NCBI RefSeq assembly: GCF_000425485.1
Contig: NZ_KE384388.1
Span: 62,001 to 126,000 of the forward strand
DNA length: 64,000 nucleotides
DNA from: Flavobacterium tegetincola DSM 22377
Lineage (GTDB): Bacteria > Bacteroidota > Bacteroidia > Flavobacteriales > Flavobacteriaceae
Direction of reading: 5' to 3'
The notes under the pieces are model-generated. The model had not been told where the DNA came from and searched no databases. It saw only the letters and a program-made list of their open reading frames with translations. The position numbers were made by a program, and so were the translations under genes. Numbering within the stretch: the first letter of the stretch is position 1; the number at the start of each line of letters is the position of its first letter. Positions 9,463 through 18,916 of the stretch are shown here, piece by piece.

Positions 9463-11151
9463 CTAATCTTTCACCGGAATCGCTGCAATCAACTTCTTCG
9501 TATATTCTGTTTTTGGATTCGCATAAATTTCATCAGCATCATCAATTTCTTCAATCTTGCCTTTATTCATCACTAAAACTTGGTCGCTCATGTATTTCAC
9601 AACTGCCAAATCATGCGAAATAAATATATAAGTAAAACCGAAATTCTCTTTCAACTCATTCAACAAATTCAACACTTGTGCTTGAACCGAAATATCCAAT
9701 GCCGAAACCGATTCGTCACAAACGATTAATTTTGGTTGTAATGCAATAGTTCTGGCAATGCCAATTCGTTGCCGTTGACCGCCTGAAAACTCGTGAGGAT
9801 ATCGATTGAAATGTTCTTCACTTAAACCAACACGTTCTAGAATCTCAATAGTTTTCGCTTTGCATTCTTTGTCAGAAGCATATAATTTATGCACTTGCAT
9901 GGGTTCCATTATTGCTTGTCCAACCGGAATTCTCGGATTCAATGAAGAATAAGGGTCTTGAAAAATAATCTGAATTTCACGACGCAGTTTTCGTAAATCG
10001 TTTCCTTCTAATTTTGTGATGTCTTGTCCACGGTATAAAATTGTTCCCGCCGTAGCTTTGTCCAATTGCAAAATGGCGTTTCCTAAAGTCGATTTTCCGC
10101 AACCGGATTCGCCTACTAATCCCAAAGTTTCGCCTTCGTATAATTTGAAACTCACATCATTTACCGCTTTAAAACTATTTTTTTTACCGAAAAGTCCAGC
10201 AGATGAAAGGTATTCTTTCTCGACATTTTTGACTTCCAAAAGCGGTTCTTTCGCATATAAATCTTTATGAAAAGCTTCTCGTTCAGCAGAAGTAACAATT
10301 TCCTTCGACACCTTTTCTTGCAAAAAATCTTGGATAGTGGGTAAGCGTACAAGTCGAGTATCTAAGGAAGGTCTGGAATTAATTAAAGCTTGGGTATAAA
10401 TGTGTTTTGGATTGTTGAAAATAGTTTCAACCGTTCCTTGTTCTACAATTTCGCCTTTGTACATCACCATTACTCGGTTTGCAATTTCAGAAACCAAAGC
10501 CAAATCATGCGAAATAAAAATAATACTCATCTGATTTTCTTGCTGAATCTCTTTCAACAACAAAATGATTTCTTTCTGAACCGTAACATCTAAAGCAGTT
10601 GTAGGTTCGTCGGCAATTAAGATTTGTGGTTTGCAGGCAATCGCCATTGCAATCATTACCCGCTGTTTTTGTCCGCCCGAGATTTCGTGTGGGTATTTAT
10701 TGAAAATTACTTCGGGTTCGGGTAATTTTACTTTTTCGAATAAAGAAAGTACTTCTGTAGTAATTTGTTTCTTAGATAATTTAGTGTGTTGTTCTAGCAT
10801 TTCAGCCACTTGAGCACCACATTTCATCGATGGATTTAAGGAACTCATGGGTTCTTGAAAAATCATCGCAATTTGCTTTCCACGGATTTTTCGGAACGCT
10901 TTTGTGTCGAATTGTGTGATGTTTACCCCTTCTAAAACAATCGAACCGTTGGAAATCTTTGAGATATTTTTTGGAAGCAAACCCATAATTGCCAAGGAAG
11001 AAACCGATTTCCCTGAACCTGATTCGCCTACGATTCCGAGAATTTCGTTGGGAAATAATTCGTAACTGATTTTGTGAATTACGGGTGCAAAGACTTTCTC
11101 TTTCTGAAAAGAAATTTCTAAGTTTTCTATTTTCAACAACGGTTCGCTCAT
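9463..11151 (-). CDS. Double-NBD ABC transporter ATPase, oligopeptide type
   Basis: A 562-residue protein with two ABC ATPase domains in one chain. The first has Walker A GESGSGKS and signature SGGQKQR; the second has Walker A GESGCGKS and signature SGGQRQR. Each ends in an oligopeptide/dipeptide transporter C-terminal extension. It corresponds to fused DppD and DppF, as in E. coli YejF or GsiA. It would power peptide or nickel-type import at the inner membrane, but no permease or binding protein gene is adjacent, so the partners must be encoded elsewhere. All ATPase motifs look intact. Confidence 0.92.
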   Translation of the reverse strand: MSEPLLKIENLEISFQKEKVFAPVIHKISYELFPNEILGIVGESGSGKSVSSLAIMGLLPKNISKISNGSIVLEGVNITQFDTKAFRKIRGKQIAMIFQEPMSSLNPSMKCGAQVAEMLEQHTKLSKKQITTEVLSLFEKVKLPEPEVIFNKYPHEISGGQKQRVMIAMAIACKPQILIADEPTTALDVTVQKEIILLLKEIQQENQMSIIFISHDLALVSEIANRVMVMYKGEIVEQGTVETIFNNPKHIYTQALINSRPSLDTRLVRLPTIQDFLQEKVSKEIVTSAEREAFHKDLYAKEPLLEVKNVEKEYLSSAGLFGKKNSFKAVNDVSFKLYEGETLGLVGESGCGKSTLGNAILQLDKATAGTILYRGQDITKLEGNDLRKLRREIQIIFQDPYSSLNPRIPVGQAIMEPMQVHKLYASDKECKAKTIEILERVGLSEEHFNRYPHEFSGGQRQRIGIARTIALQPKLIVCDESVSALDISVQAQVLNLLNELKENFGFTYIFISHDLAVVKYMSDQVLVMNKGKIEEIDDADEIYANPKTEYTKKLIAAIPVKD

Positions 11152-11275
11152 TGCGTAAAAATAGGAATTTTACACCGATTATGTATTCAATAAAGTCCAA
11201 TAAAAATTGGACTCTTTTCATACTATATCGGCATTATACCAGATATGAATGTTTAATTTAGAAAAATGAATGGTA

Positions 11276-11989
11276 TTATATGTGTATTATTTCATCGTCT
11301 ACCAATAAATCTTCTCGTCGCAAACGCAGAAATATTTGTGCAACCGCAATCGTATCTTTTTCGCAATAGGTTACAATTCGGTCGATGTCTTTTTCAACAT
11401 AATAAACGTGTCCGACTTGACTTCCGTCGATATCGTCTTTTGGAGAAGGAATTCCCAAGACTTTTGTTAATAATTTTAGGGAAGTGAAATGTTTGTAATC
11501 GCCAAACTTCCACAACTCCAACGTATCTAAATGAGGGACTTCCCAAGGTTTTTTGCCAAATAGATTCAGCTTTTCAGGAAGTTTTATTTGGTTGATAATC
11601 ATTCGTCTTGCGATAAAGGGCAAATCGAATTCTTTGGAATTATGTCCACACAAAACATGTTGCGGTAAATTGAAATGATTGTTAATAAGGTTGCTAAAAT
11701 CATGCAGTATTTTAGATTCTTCACCAAAAAAAGAAGTCACCCTAAAATGCCGAATGTCGCTTTTAAACGTAAAATAGCCCACTGAAATACAAACGATTTT
11801 ACCAAATTCTGCCCAGATGCCCGCTCGGTCGTAAAAGTCTTCGCCCGAAACATCTTCCTTTCGTTGGTATTGCGTTTTGTGTTCCCACAAGCTTTGCACA
11901 TCATTGTCGAGTAAGCGGTAATCGTCCGTTTCAGGAACGGTTTCAATATCTAAAAAGAGGATGTTGGCGAGGTTGATTTTTTCTATCAT
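11276..11989 (-). CDS. DEDDy 3'-5' exonuclease of the DNA_pol_B_exo2 family
   Basis: A 237-residue stand-alone RNase H-fold exonuclease. The catalytic acids are visible: DIET near residue 16 (Asp and Glu), GHNSKEFD (second Asp region) and YCEKD (Tyr and Asp), the DEDDy pattern. It resembles PF10108, predicted 3'-5' exonucleases related to the proofreading domain of family B polymerases. Substrate (DNA or RNA) is not known for this subfamily. It stands alone between an ABC ATPase and a T9SS substrate, all on the minus strand. Confidence 0.85.
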   Translation of the reverse strand: MIEKINLANILFLDIETVPETDDYRLLDNDVQSLWEHKTQYQRKEDVSGEDFYDRAGIWAEFGKIVCISVGYFTFKSDIRHFRVTSFFGEESKILHDFSNLINNHFNLPQHVLCGHNSKEFDLPFIARRMIINQIKLPEKLNLFGKKPWEVPHLDTLELWKFGDYKHFTSLKLLTKVLGIPSPKDDIDGSQVGHVYYVEKDIDRIVTYCEKDTIAVAQIFLRLRREDLLVDDEIIHI

Positions 11990-12083
11990 GTTGAATTTTT
12001 TAAATGGATTATAATTTTTCTTTACAAGAATTAATGTTAAAGATAATTAATTTCACATTCAAATAAACTACACAATAAAAAAT

Positions 12084-14300
12084 TTATCTCTTCAACGAAA
12101 AGTGATTTTTATATTCGTGTGTTATGCCTTTGAGGCTGTAATTTACGGTAAACCAATAATCATCAGCAGGTAATTGTTGTCCGTTAAATGTTCCGTCCCA
12201 ACTTTCGCTTTTTGAATTAATTTCAATTATAAATTTCCCGTAGCGGTCAAAAATTCTGATTTTTGCTTTGTCATCAAGATTTAAAACCGTCCAAGTATCG
12301 TTGTAACCATCGCCATTTGGCGTGAAATATTTGGGATAATTAATAATGGTAACTAGTGATTTTAAATTGGAACAACTGAAACCATCAGTCACTTCAACTT
12401 CATAAATCCCGGGACTTAAATTGCTAAATGTATTCGAAGGTTGAAATCCACCATCATTAATTTGATATAAAAACGGCGGCTGACCTCCCAAAACTTCTAT
12501 GTTAATAAAAGAATTAGAACTAAAATCTTGCGACTGCGTGATGGTCAAACTCTGTGCTTTTGGGATTTCACTTACTGTTGCAACTGTTAAATCGGAAACA
12601 CATCCTGAATTAATATCTGTTGCAATAACGCCATATGCTCCAAGTTGATTGGCAGAAAAAGTAGCTCCAGAAGCATCTGCAATCGGATTCCCATTGTAAA
12701 ACCATTCGAAAGTATGATTGGTACTGCTCAATTCCGTTTGCAATACATACGGTGGAATTCCAAAAATCCCTGAACCCAAAACGCAAATTTGACCGTCTTG
12801 AATAAGTGGCACTGGAGTTGGTGAAACAGTAACCACAATATTAATTGGATTCCCATCACAACCACCAAATGCTGGAGTTACAACATAAGTTACACTTCCC
12901 GAAACACCATTTGCAGTAAGGTTTTGTGCAATTGTATTTCCTGTTCCAGCAACCGCACCATCAACATCAGTAGCAATTACAGTCCAAGAAAAGATAGCTC
13001 CTGCAACATTCGATTGCAAAGTAATGTTCGTGTCTTCGCCTGAACAATACGTTGTATTTCCAGTAAAAGTTGCCGTTGGTACTTGAGCAATGGTCAAAGT
13101 TACAGGCGTTCTACTTGTGCTATAACAGTTGCTTGATGCATTGTAAACTTCCGCATAATACGTTCCAGAAGTTGTAGGAGTATAGCTGTTTGAATTCGCA
13201 AGCAATAAATTTCCACTGGTTGCTTGGTCGTACCAGCTTACAGAATTCGTAGCATCTGTAGTTACAGAAAGTGCTGGATTGGGTTGATTGGTGCAACTAT
13301 TTTGATTGCCATTACTTGTGGCAGGAGGTAATCCATTTGAAATTTCAACCGTAAAAACATTGGAAACTGTCGAACAAAACGCCGAATTAATATTAGCGAC
13401 ATCTTGTGCAATTCTCGTTCTGTAATAGGTAGTGGTTGTAACAGGAACACTCGTAAATGTAGCATTATTTTGTCCAGCAATGTTTGTCCAGTTCACGTTA
13501 TCGGTACTCGATTGCCATTGGTAAAAGTAAGTTGAACCTCCGCTAGTTGACGCATTAAGTACGATAGACGTTGGCGAATTACAAGTGATAAACATATTGG
13601 TAGGATAACTAGGATTTGAAACCGTGGTTAAATCGCCACAGGATTTAAAGGAAATATCGTCAATTGCTAAGTCGTTTCCGCAACCTCCAATACCATTATT
13701 TTTCATGATTAGAACAACAGAAGTTTGATTTGTGGTGGTAAAAACCAAAGCAAATTGTTTCCAAACTGCTGAAGTTTCGCTGAAAATATCTCCAGTATCT
13801 CCAGAACCTAAAAGAACAGTTTGATTGGCATTCCAAATTTCAAATTTTACATTAATTGGAATTTCATTTGTTGTACAAGCACTAGAATTTCTATTAAAGA
13901 CATTTAAAACCCAAGCTGAAAATTCAAATGTAGTGTTTATACATAATCCTGTTACGGTTCGCTTATAAAAAGCACCAGACACGTTGTTATTGGCGTTTAC
14001 GATCAGCGATTTTCCGTAGGGTCCATCAATTTCATCAGGTGTGTGGTCGGGTGAATTATGCCACGATTGAAGTAAATTAGTACGATGATATAAAGTATAT
14101 AAACCATCTTGAGGAGCTCCGCTTACAAAAGGATATGTTGTAATTCCAGCGGCTAGAGCGGGCCCATAATCAGTTCCACTGCCAAAAGTTTCTGTAAAAA
14201 TCGGATCTCCCTTACTGCCAGAACAAAAGCCCAATTGACCATAGGAATTGGAAAAAGCCAATACTATAATGGCTGCAAGAATGTGATGTAAATGCTTCAT
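12084..14300 (-). CDS. T9SS type B (gliding-motility) C-terminal domain protein
   Basis: A 738-residue secreted protein. A signal peptide (cleaved near residue 22, SYGQ) is followed by a carbohydrate-binding-like beta domain (about 30-220). Several Ig-like or PKD-like repeats rich in Thr/Ser/Asn follow, and the last 85 residues form a gliding-motility-associated C-terminal domain (YFTPNGDGYNDTW, RIFDRYGK, WDGTFNGQQLPADDYWF). That domain directs export through the type IX system and attachment outside the cell. Function is probably adhesion or polymer binding. No catalytic motif is recognised. Confidence 0.9.
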   Translation of the reverse strand: MKHLHHILAAIIVLAFSNSYGQLGFCSGSKGDPIFTETFGSGTDYGPALAAGITTYPFVSGAPQDGLYTLYHRTNLLQSWHNSPDHTPDEIDGPYGKSLIVNANNNVSGAFYKRTVTGLCINTTFEFSAWVLNVFNRNSSACTTNEIPINVKFEIWNANQTVLLGSGDTGDIFSETSAVWKQFALVFTTTNQTSVVLIMKNNGIGGCGNDLAIDDISFKSCGDLTTVSNPSYPTNMFITCNSPTSIVLNASTSGGSTYFYQWQSSTDNVNWTNIAGQNNATFTSVPVTTTTYYRTRIAQDVANINSAFCSTVSNVFTVEISNGLPPATSNGNQNSCTNQPNPALSVTTDATNSVSWYDQATSGNLLLANSNSYTPTTSGTYYAEVYNASSNCYSTSRTPVTLTIAQVPTATFTGNTTYCSGEDTNITLQSNVAGAIFSWTVIATDVDGAVAGTGNTIAQNLTANGVSGSVTYVVTPAFGGCDGNPINIVVTVSPTPVPLIQDGQICVLGSGIFGIPPYVLQTELSSTNHTFEWFYNGNPIADASGATFSANQLGAYGVIATDINSGCVSDLTVATVSEIPKAQSLTITQSQDFSSNSFINIEVLGGQPPFLYQINDGGFQPSNTFSNLSPGIYEVEVTDGFSCSNLKSLVTIINYPKYFTPNGDGYNDTWTVLNLDDKAKIRIFDRYGKFIIEINSKSESWDGTFNGQQLPADDYWFTVNYSLKGITHEYKNHFSLKR

Positions 14301-14342
14301 TTGAAAAGTGAACTAGAAAAAGTAGTCAAAAATACTACAAAA

Positions 14343-15488
14343 TTATTCAAGCATCTTGTACGCTTCCTCAATATACACATAAAAATCATCGCTATGTGCC
14401 GTTCCGTTCGTCTTTGGCGCGTTTTGATGGCCCAATCGCACGATGATTAAATCGTCCTCGGGAATCACGATTACATATTGCCCTAAATGTCCTCGCATAT
14501 AGAAAATTTTCTTGCCTTTATAATCGCCCAACCACCATCCATACCCGTATTGTGGTGCATCGGCAAAACGTGGTTGTGTAGATTTTGCCACAAAGGCACT
14601 GTCTAAAATTTGAACGCCATTCCACTTTCCGTGTTGTTTGTACAGCTTTCCAAAACGGGCAAAATCCCTTGCATTACTTGCCACACAGCAATACGCTTTT
14701 ACCATTCCATCTTCAGAATCCGTTTGCCAGAGCGCTTCATTTTCGGCTCCCATAGGTTTCCAAAACGATTCAGAAACATAATCTGCCAGACTCATTCCTG
14801 TGGCTTTTTCAATACACATGGCTAGCAATTGTGTGTCGCCACTCAAGTATTTGTAGGATTTTCCGGGAGTAGTAATCCCTTTTAAACCTAAGATTACCGA
14901 CTTCAAATTGGTATCAAAATAAGCACGTGTCGTGATGGAAAACGGACTGTAATAATTCTCGTCCCAATTCAATCCTGACGACATTGACGATAAATCGCCC
15001 ACCGTTAATTGAGCCGAAAACGCATCATTAAAGGTAGGAAAAAAATCAGACACCTTTTGGTCTAAACTCTTAATTATTCCCTCCATAATCGCTTTACCCA
15101 AAGATGCCGAAACCATACTTTTAGCCATCGAAAACGAGTTGGATTTTGAATCTTTCGTATAATTATCGTAATAACTTTCGTTCCAAATACTGTCGTTCTT
15201 GATGATTAAAAACGCCACCGTACCTATTTTTTTGTGCAAAGCTTCCAATTCTGCAGTAGGTTTCGCAGCATTATATTCCTTGGAAACATTCCAAGGCTGT
15301 GCAACGCCTGTCTTGATTTCTCGGTTGTCAAAATGTTTGTAATCCTCAAGAAAAGCAGTGGTATGGCCGTTTAAGTAAATCGTCCGAACCGCTTTTAGCA
15401 AATAATCAACATTAAAAACATACATCAAAACAACAAGTAAAACTAAAATACCTACAAACCAGATTAGAAAATTTTTAATAAAACGCAT
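14343..15488 (-). CDS. Serine hydrolase, class C beta-lactamase family
   Basis: A 381-residue protein with an N-terminal membrane helix or signal anchor (about 6-26). The penicillin-binding fold has SMAK as the SxxK motif near residue 118, YLSGD as the Tyr motif, and HLG (RGHLGQY) in place of KTG. This is the pattern of esterase and D-Ala peptidase members of the beta-lactamase class C family (PF00144). The active site should face the periplasm. True beta-lactamase activity is less likely than peptide or ester hydrolysis; the substrate cannot be called. Confidence 0.88.
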   Translation of the reverse strand: MRFIKNFLIWFVGILVLLVVLMYVFNVDYLLKAVRTIYLNGHTTAFLEDYKHFDNREIKTGVAQPWNVSKEYNAAKPTAELEALHKKIGTVAFLIIKNDSIWNESYYDNYTKDSKSNSFSMAKSMVSASLGKAIMEGIIKSLDQKVSDFFPTFNDAFSAQLTVGDLSSMSSGLNWDENYYSPFSITTRAYFDTNLKSVILGLKGITTPGKSYKYLSGDTQLLAMCIEKATGMSLADYVSESFWKPMGAENEALWQTDSEDGMVKAYCCVASNARDFARFGKLYKQHGKWNGVQILDSAFVAKSTQPRFADAPQYGYGWWLGDYKGKKIFYMRGHLGQYVIVIPEDDLIIVRLGHQNAPKTNGTAHSDDFYVYIEEAYKMLE

Positions 15489-15731
15489 GAAAAATATTTT
15501 TGGGTGTATGCTAAATTACATAAAAATACATTTCGAATGCCAAGTGGCGTTCTATTTTCAGCAGCGAATCACAGTTGTAATTGACCAATTCATGTTTCCG
15601 CTAGCGTTGCAAACTATCATAGTTCATGTTTCGTGCCTTGCAATGACTTCGGGAGGATTTTCTCTTTTATCGAGACTATTGAATCACTAGCAGACCTTTG
15701 GAAAAATTTTTCAAAAATAAAAGTTTAAGTG

Positions 15732-16205
15732 CTAGAACAATGTTTGCTGATTTGACGGGTTTTCATGCTCCAATAACCATTTTTTTCGCCACAATCCTCC
15801 AGCATATCCTGTGAGCGAGCCGTCTTTACCTATCACGCGATGGCACGGGATTACGATCCACAACGGGTTTTTACCATTAGCAGAAGCGGCGGCACGAATG
15901 ACTTTTGCATCGCCTAATTTCTTGGCCAAATCCAAATAAGAAACGGTTTTTCCAAAAGGAATATTTTGAAGTTCGTGCCACACCTTTTGTTGAAATGCAG
16001 TTCCTTGCGGTTGTAATTTAAATGTGAAATGGGTTCGTTTATCATCGAAATATTCGTTGAGTTCAGAAACGGCAAGCATTAGGAAATCAGGAATCTCATT
16101 TGAAATTTCTCGTTCAACATCTAAAATTGAAATAGCAGAAACCCCGTTTACATCGCCGGTAATTTCGGCAGTTCCAAGAGGTGTTTTGATGTAAATGGTT
16201 TGCAT
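15732..16205 (-). CDS. ogt: Methylated-DNA-[protein]-cysteine S-methyltransferase
   Basis: A 157-residue suicide DNA-repair protein that takes alkyl groups from O6-methylguanine. The acceptor Cys sits in IPCHRVIG near residue 120, and the helix-turn-helix region (YLDLAKKLGDAKVIRAAASANGKNP) precedes it. The N-terminal RNase H-like domain is also present. Length matches Ogt/AGT proteins without an Ada regulatory domain. It lies 15 bp after a DinB-family gene on the same strand. Confidence 0.94.
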   Translation of the reverse strand: MQTIYIKTPLGTAEITGDVNGVSAISILDVEREISNEIPDFLMLAVSELNEYFDDKRTHFTFKLQPQGTAFQQKVWHELQNIPFGKTVSYLDLAKKLGDAKVIRAAASANGKNPLWIVIPCHRVIGKDGSLTGYAGGLWRKKWLLEHENPSNQQTLF

Positions 16206-16220
16206 TTTAGGAAAATTATA

Positions 16221-16727
16221 TTACCAACCTACATAGCTTGGCGGTTTGATTTCATTCAAATTCAGATACACTAAAAGTTGGCCGCGATGATGGGTCACAT
16301 GGTCTTGGAGTAAGTTCAGGATTTGAATTTTAGTCTTAGGTCCTGCAAAGAATTCTACCTTTGAATCCAATAATTTCGGGTCGGAATTCTTGATTATTTC
16401 ATACACTGCATCGAATGATTTTTCTAGTAAAGCAATCGTTTCTTTCTTTGAAAGGTGCTTGTCTAGCTTCGCTTTTTTGTATTCTTTATCTGTGAAATAC
16501 GTGTTGCCTAACCAATCCATATTGTCTTTGATGTGCAACAGTTGCTCGCCAAAAGTCATTTCGCGTTCCGTAGGTTTATAAGCGTATAAATTTTCGGGCA
16601 TGGCATTGGCAACCTCTAAAAGATAGGTTTTAGAGTTGTTCCATTTTTCTAAAAAAGCATCAGTGGTGGCATTTTGAGCAATGCAACTCGTCGAGAATAC
16701 TAAAAAGAGTGGAAGCAAATATTTCAT
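16221..16727 (-). CDS. DinB-family four-helix protein with signal peptide
   Basis: A 168-residue protein. Residues 1-17 form a signal peptide ending CIAQ, and the rest is a DinB/YfiT-like four-helix bundle. His residues at typical metal positions are visible: EQLLHIKDN, and DHVTHHRGQL near the C-terminus. DinB proteins are usually thiol-dependent metalloenzymes of the cytoplasm, so the signal peptide points to a periplasmic or envelope location here. Function is unknown. It precedes ogt with a 15-bp gap. Confidence 0.83.
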   Translation of the reverse strand: MKYLLPLFLVFSTSCIAQNATTDAFLEKWNNSKTYLLEVANAMPENLYAYKPTEREMTFGEQLLHIKDNMDWLGNTYFTDKEYKKAKLDKHLSKKETIALLEKSFDAVYEIIKNSDPKLLDSKVEFFAGPKTKIQILNLLQDHVTHHRGQLLVYLNLNEIKPPSYVGW

Positions 16728-16760
16728 AAGTTTTTTGCCAAAAATACAATTATAGAACGC

Positions 16761-16803
16761 AAAAAAACCTTCAATTAAAAATTTTAACGGAAGGGTTTTT
16801 CTG
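16761..16803 (-). terminator. Terminator after the DoxX gene
   Basis: On the minus strand, AAAACCCTTCC and GAAGGTTTTTTT pair with one bulge around an A/T-rich loop. The T-run points away from the DoxX stop at 16827. Confidence 0.5.
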
Positions 16804-16826
16804 TACTTATTATAAATGGAAGCCGT

Positions 16827-17219
16827 TTATTTTAAACTGATTTCCTCTTTTTGTTCCAAAGCGAGACCTAATAAAGTGGTGAATAACGCCAGATGAATCA
16901 TGATATACATCCAGTTTCCTGAAGGAATATGTACCGAAAGTAAAGCCACTAACATGATGATTGCTAAAATTCCGTATGCGTAAAACAGTTGTTTATTGGC
17001 AAATAAAAGTAGTCCAGCAGCCAATTCTACTAGTGCTAAAACAGCACCTAGAACGTAAGTTCCTGAGTCTCCAAGAAACCCCAACCCGGTGGATTTTAAT
17101 AATGCCGCCATATTGTCTAAGCCCACGCCTCCTAAAAAGCCTTCGATTAACTTCTCTAATCCGCCCCAAACAAATAAAAGTCCAAAACCAATTCTGATAA
17201 TAATGCTTCCTATTTTCAT
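16827..17219 (-). CDS. DoxX family membrane protein
   Basis: A 130-residue integral membrane protein with four predicted helices (about 5-25, 50-70, 73-95, 100-122). The start RIGFGLLFVWGGLEKLI is typical of DoxX/DoxD-like proteins. Known members relate to quinone or thiosulfate oxidoreduction or to oxidative stress, but most are uncharacterised. It follows an AhpD-like gene by 27 bp, so the two probably form a redox-related transcript. Activity is not inferable. Confidence 0.84.
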   Translation of the reverse strand: MKIGSIIIRIGFGLLFVWGGLEKLIEGFLGGVGLDNMAALLKSTGLGFLGDSGTYVLGAVLALVELAAGLLLFANKQLFYAYGILAIIMLVALLSVHIPSGNWMYIMIHLALFTTLLGLALEQKEEISLK

Positions 17220-17246
17220 AAATTATATTTTAAAGGTTATTGGTTT

Positions 17247-17780
17247 TTACAATTCTGGTGCTAATGGAAAGTCGATAGCAAATCCAGTCAAATTATGAAT
17301 GTAGTTGCTGATGATTTTATCGCCAATGATAACTACCACGTCAATCATGTTGATTTCTGTGTAACCTGCAGCGAAAAATTTATCTTTCGCAACTTGTGAT
17401 GCATTTCCTTTATTCTCAACAACGGAAGCGGTAAACTTTACTAAGGCATCTAATTTTTCATCAAAAGTAGCCGTTCCTTTTCGCAGTTCAAGTACTTGCT
17501 CGTCAGAGAAACCATTCATTTTTCCTAAAACTGTATGAGCCGATTGGCAATATTTACAACCGTTAATTTGACTTGTAATCAGATTAACCACTTCTCTTTC
17601 TTTTGCTTTAAGCGAACTTTTTCTGTTTTGTAAGGCTAGATAATCAGCTAATGCAGTATCGCTTTTTGCAAAGTAAGCGTATAAATTGGGTACGAATCCC
17701 AAGCCTTTTTCAAGGTTGTTAAAAATAGCTTGATTGTTTTCTGAAACTTCGTTTTTTGTAGGTACTGAAAAATTTTCCAT
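17247..17780 (-). CDS. Carboxymuconolactone decarboxylase / AhpD-like protein
   Basis: A 177-residue helical protein of the CMD/AhpD superfamily. The redox motif CKYCQSAH, near residue 75, gives the CxxC and the following His used by alkylhydroperoxidases of the AhpD type. It would reduce peroxides in the cytoplasm. An AraC regulator gene lies 147 bp upstream on the same strand and may control it. A terminator-free 27-bp gap leads to doxX. Confidence 0.87.
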   Translation of the reverse strand: MENFSVPTKNEVSENNQAIFNNLEKGLGFVPNLYAYFAKSDTALADYLALQNRKSSLKAKEREVVNLITSQINGCKYCQSAHTVLGKMNGFSDEQVLELRKGTATFDEKLDALVKFTASVVENKGNASQVAKDKFFAAGYTEINMIDVVVIIGDKIISNYIHNLTGFAIDFPLAPEL

Positions 17781-17927
17781 GTCTAAATTGTTTTATTATT
17801 ATTAAAATTTGTGTCGCTAAAATCCAACTTAGTCGTTGCGATTACTTGACGGTACAAAGGTGTAATAAAACAAGAGGTACTTTATAGACTGTTTTTCCTG
17901 ATGAGTAGGTAATATTTCCCGAGGGCC

Positions 17928-18743
17928 TTATTTTTTGAAATTAGAGGGCGAAATGCCTTCTATTTTCTTGAAAAATCGGCTGAAGGTTTGCAGGTCTTCG
18001 TAGCCAATTTCATAAGCGATTTCCTTTATTGACTTATCTGAATATTGCAAAAGACGACGGGCTTCTAGTATTTTTCGGTCTTGGATAATCTGTAAAGGAG
18101 ATTTGTTTCCATATTTTTTGAAGAGATTGGAAAGTGTTTTAGGACTCTTATGAAGCAATTCGGCATAATCCGCCACTTGATGCTTTGTCTTGAAATGTTT
18201 TTCTACCAAATAATTGTATTCCCGAATCACATCCAATTGATTTCTATCAAAAGTAGTAAGCTCGGTTTGTTCTTTATAAAGTCGGGTGCAAAGAATGAGC
18301 ATCCGTTTCAGCATCATCTGAAGCATTTCGTTTTTCAAGTCGTCAATGGATTCCATTTCTATGGAAAACATTTTCCACAAGGTTTCAAATTTCTCAAACT
18401 CAATTTCGGGAATCGCGATTTTGGGTAATTGTGAAGCACCAAAGAAGAGAATTCCTTTACAACCCACTTCGTTATCGTGGTCAGAAATGCAATAAAAAGC
18501 ACGGTTAAATCGGATGACTCTCACCTTTTCAATTTTAATGATTTCGATGTTGTGAAATTCGGTTAGGAAAATAATCTCGTTGGGTTGAAACTTTTTCTCT
18601 ATACCGTCTACCTTTATGATGAATTCATCAATGGTCCAAATAATGCTTAATCCTTCTGAAATGGACTCTTTTAAAAGTGCACAGTTTTGAGCACCGACTT
18701 CGTCCAATCGCAGAAACTCGTTTATTTGTCCGGTATAAAGCAT
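17928..18743 (-). CDS. AraC-family transcriptional regulator
   Basis: A 271-residue protein. The N-terminal part looks like a cupin sensor domain (about 1-150). The C-terminal 100 residues hold two helix-turn-helix motifs of the AraC/XylS type, including IKEIAYEIGYEDLQTFSRFFKK. It lies upstream of the AhpD-like and DoxX genes in the same direction and is the likely local regulator. The inducer is unknown. Confidence 0.88.
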   Translation of the reverse strand: MLYTGQINEFLRLDEVGAQNCALLKESISEGLSIIWTIDEFIIKVDGIEKKFQPNEIIFLTEFHNIEIIKIEKVRVIRFNRAFYCISDHDNEVGCKGILFFGASQLPKIAIPEIEFEKFETLWKMFSIEMESIDDLKNEMLQMMLKRMLILCTRLYKEQTELTTFDRNQLDVIREYNYLVEKHFKTKHQVADYAELLHKSPKTLSNLFKKYGNKSPLQIIQDRKILEARRLLQYSDKSIKEIAYEIGYEDLQTFSRFFKKIEGISPSNFKK

Positions 18744-18796
18744 TTGGATGTAGTATTTTTAATTTTGAATCATTGCAAAAGGTAACATGAAAAACT

Positions 18797-18895
18797 TAAT
18801 AGCCCCGACAGGAAGGAGCATCCTCCCGTAGTCATTGCGAGGTACGAAGCAATCTACGGGAGATGCGGAAGGATGGCGGGAACATGGAACGCTGA
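18797..18895 (+). ncRNA. Flavo-1-like structured element, copy B
   Basis: The layout is AGCCCCGACAGGAAGGAGCATCC, a hairpin, then GATGCGGAAGGATGGCGGG. Arms 18818-18831 and 18854-18866 pair with one bulged base, and outer CCCG (18804) can pair with CGGG (18877). The apical part contains a REP-like repeat (18831-18854) matching those at 48-49 kb. It lies between hemB and araC, antisense to both. Confidence 0.55.
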
Positions 18896-18916
18896 AAAAG
18901 CCCAAGCCATTCGCTT

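Noticed and set aside
10802..11221. A 139-codon minus-strand open frame
   Set aside because: It overlaps the start of the double ABC ATPase in another frame and has no protein-like pattern.
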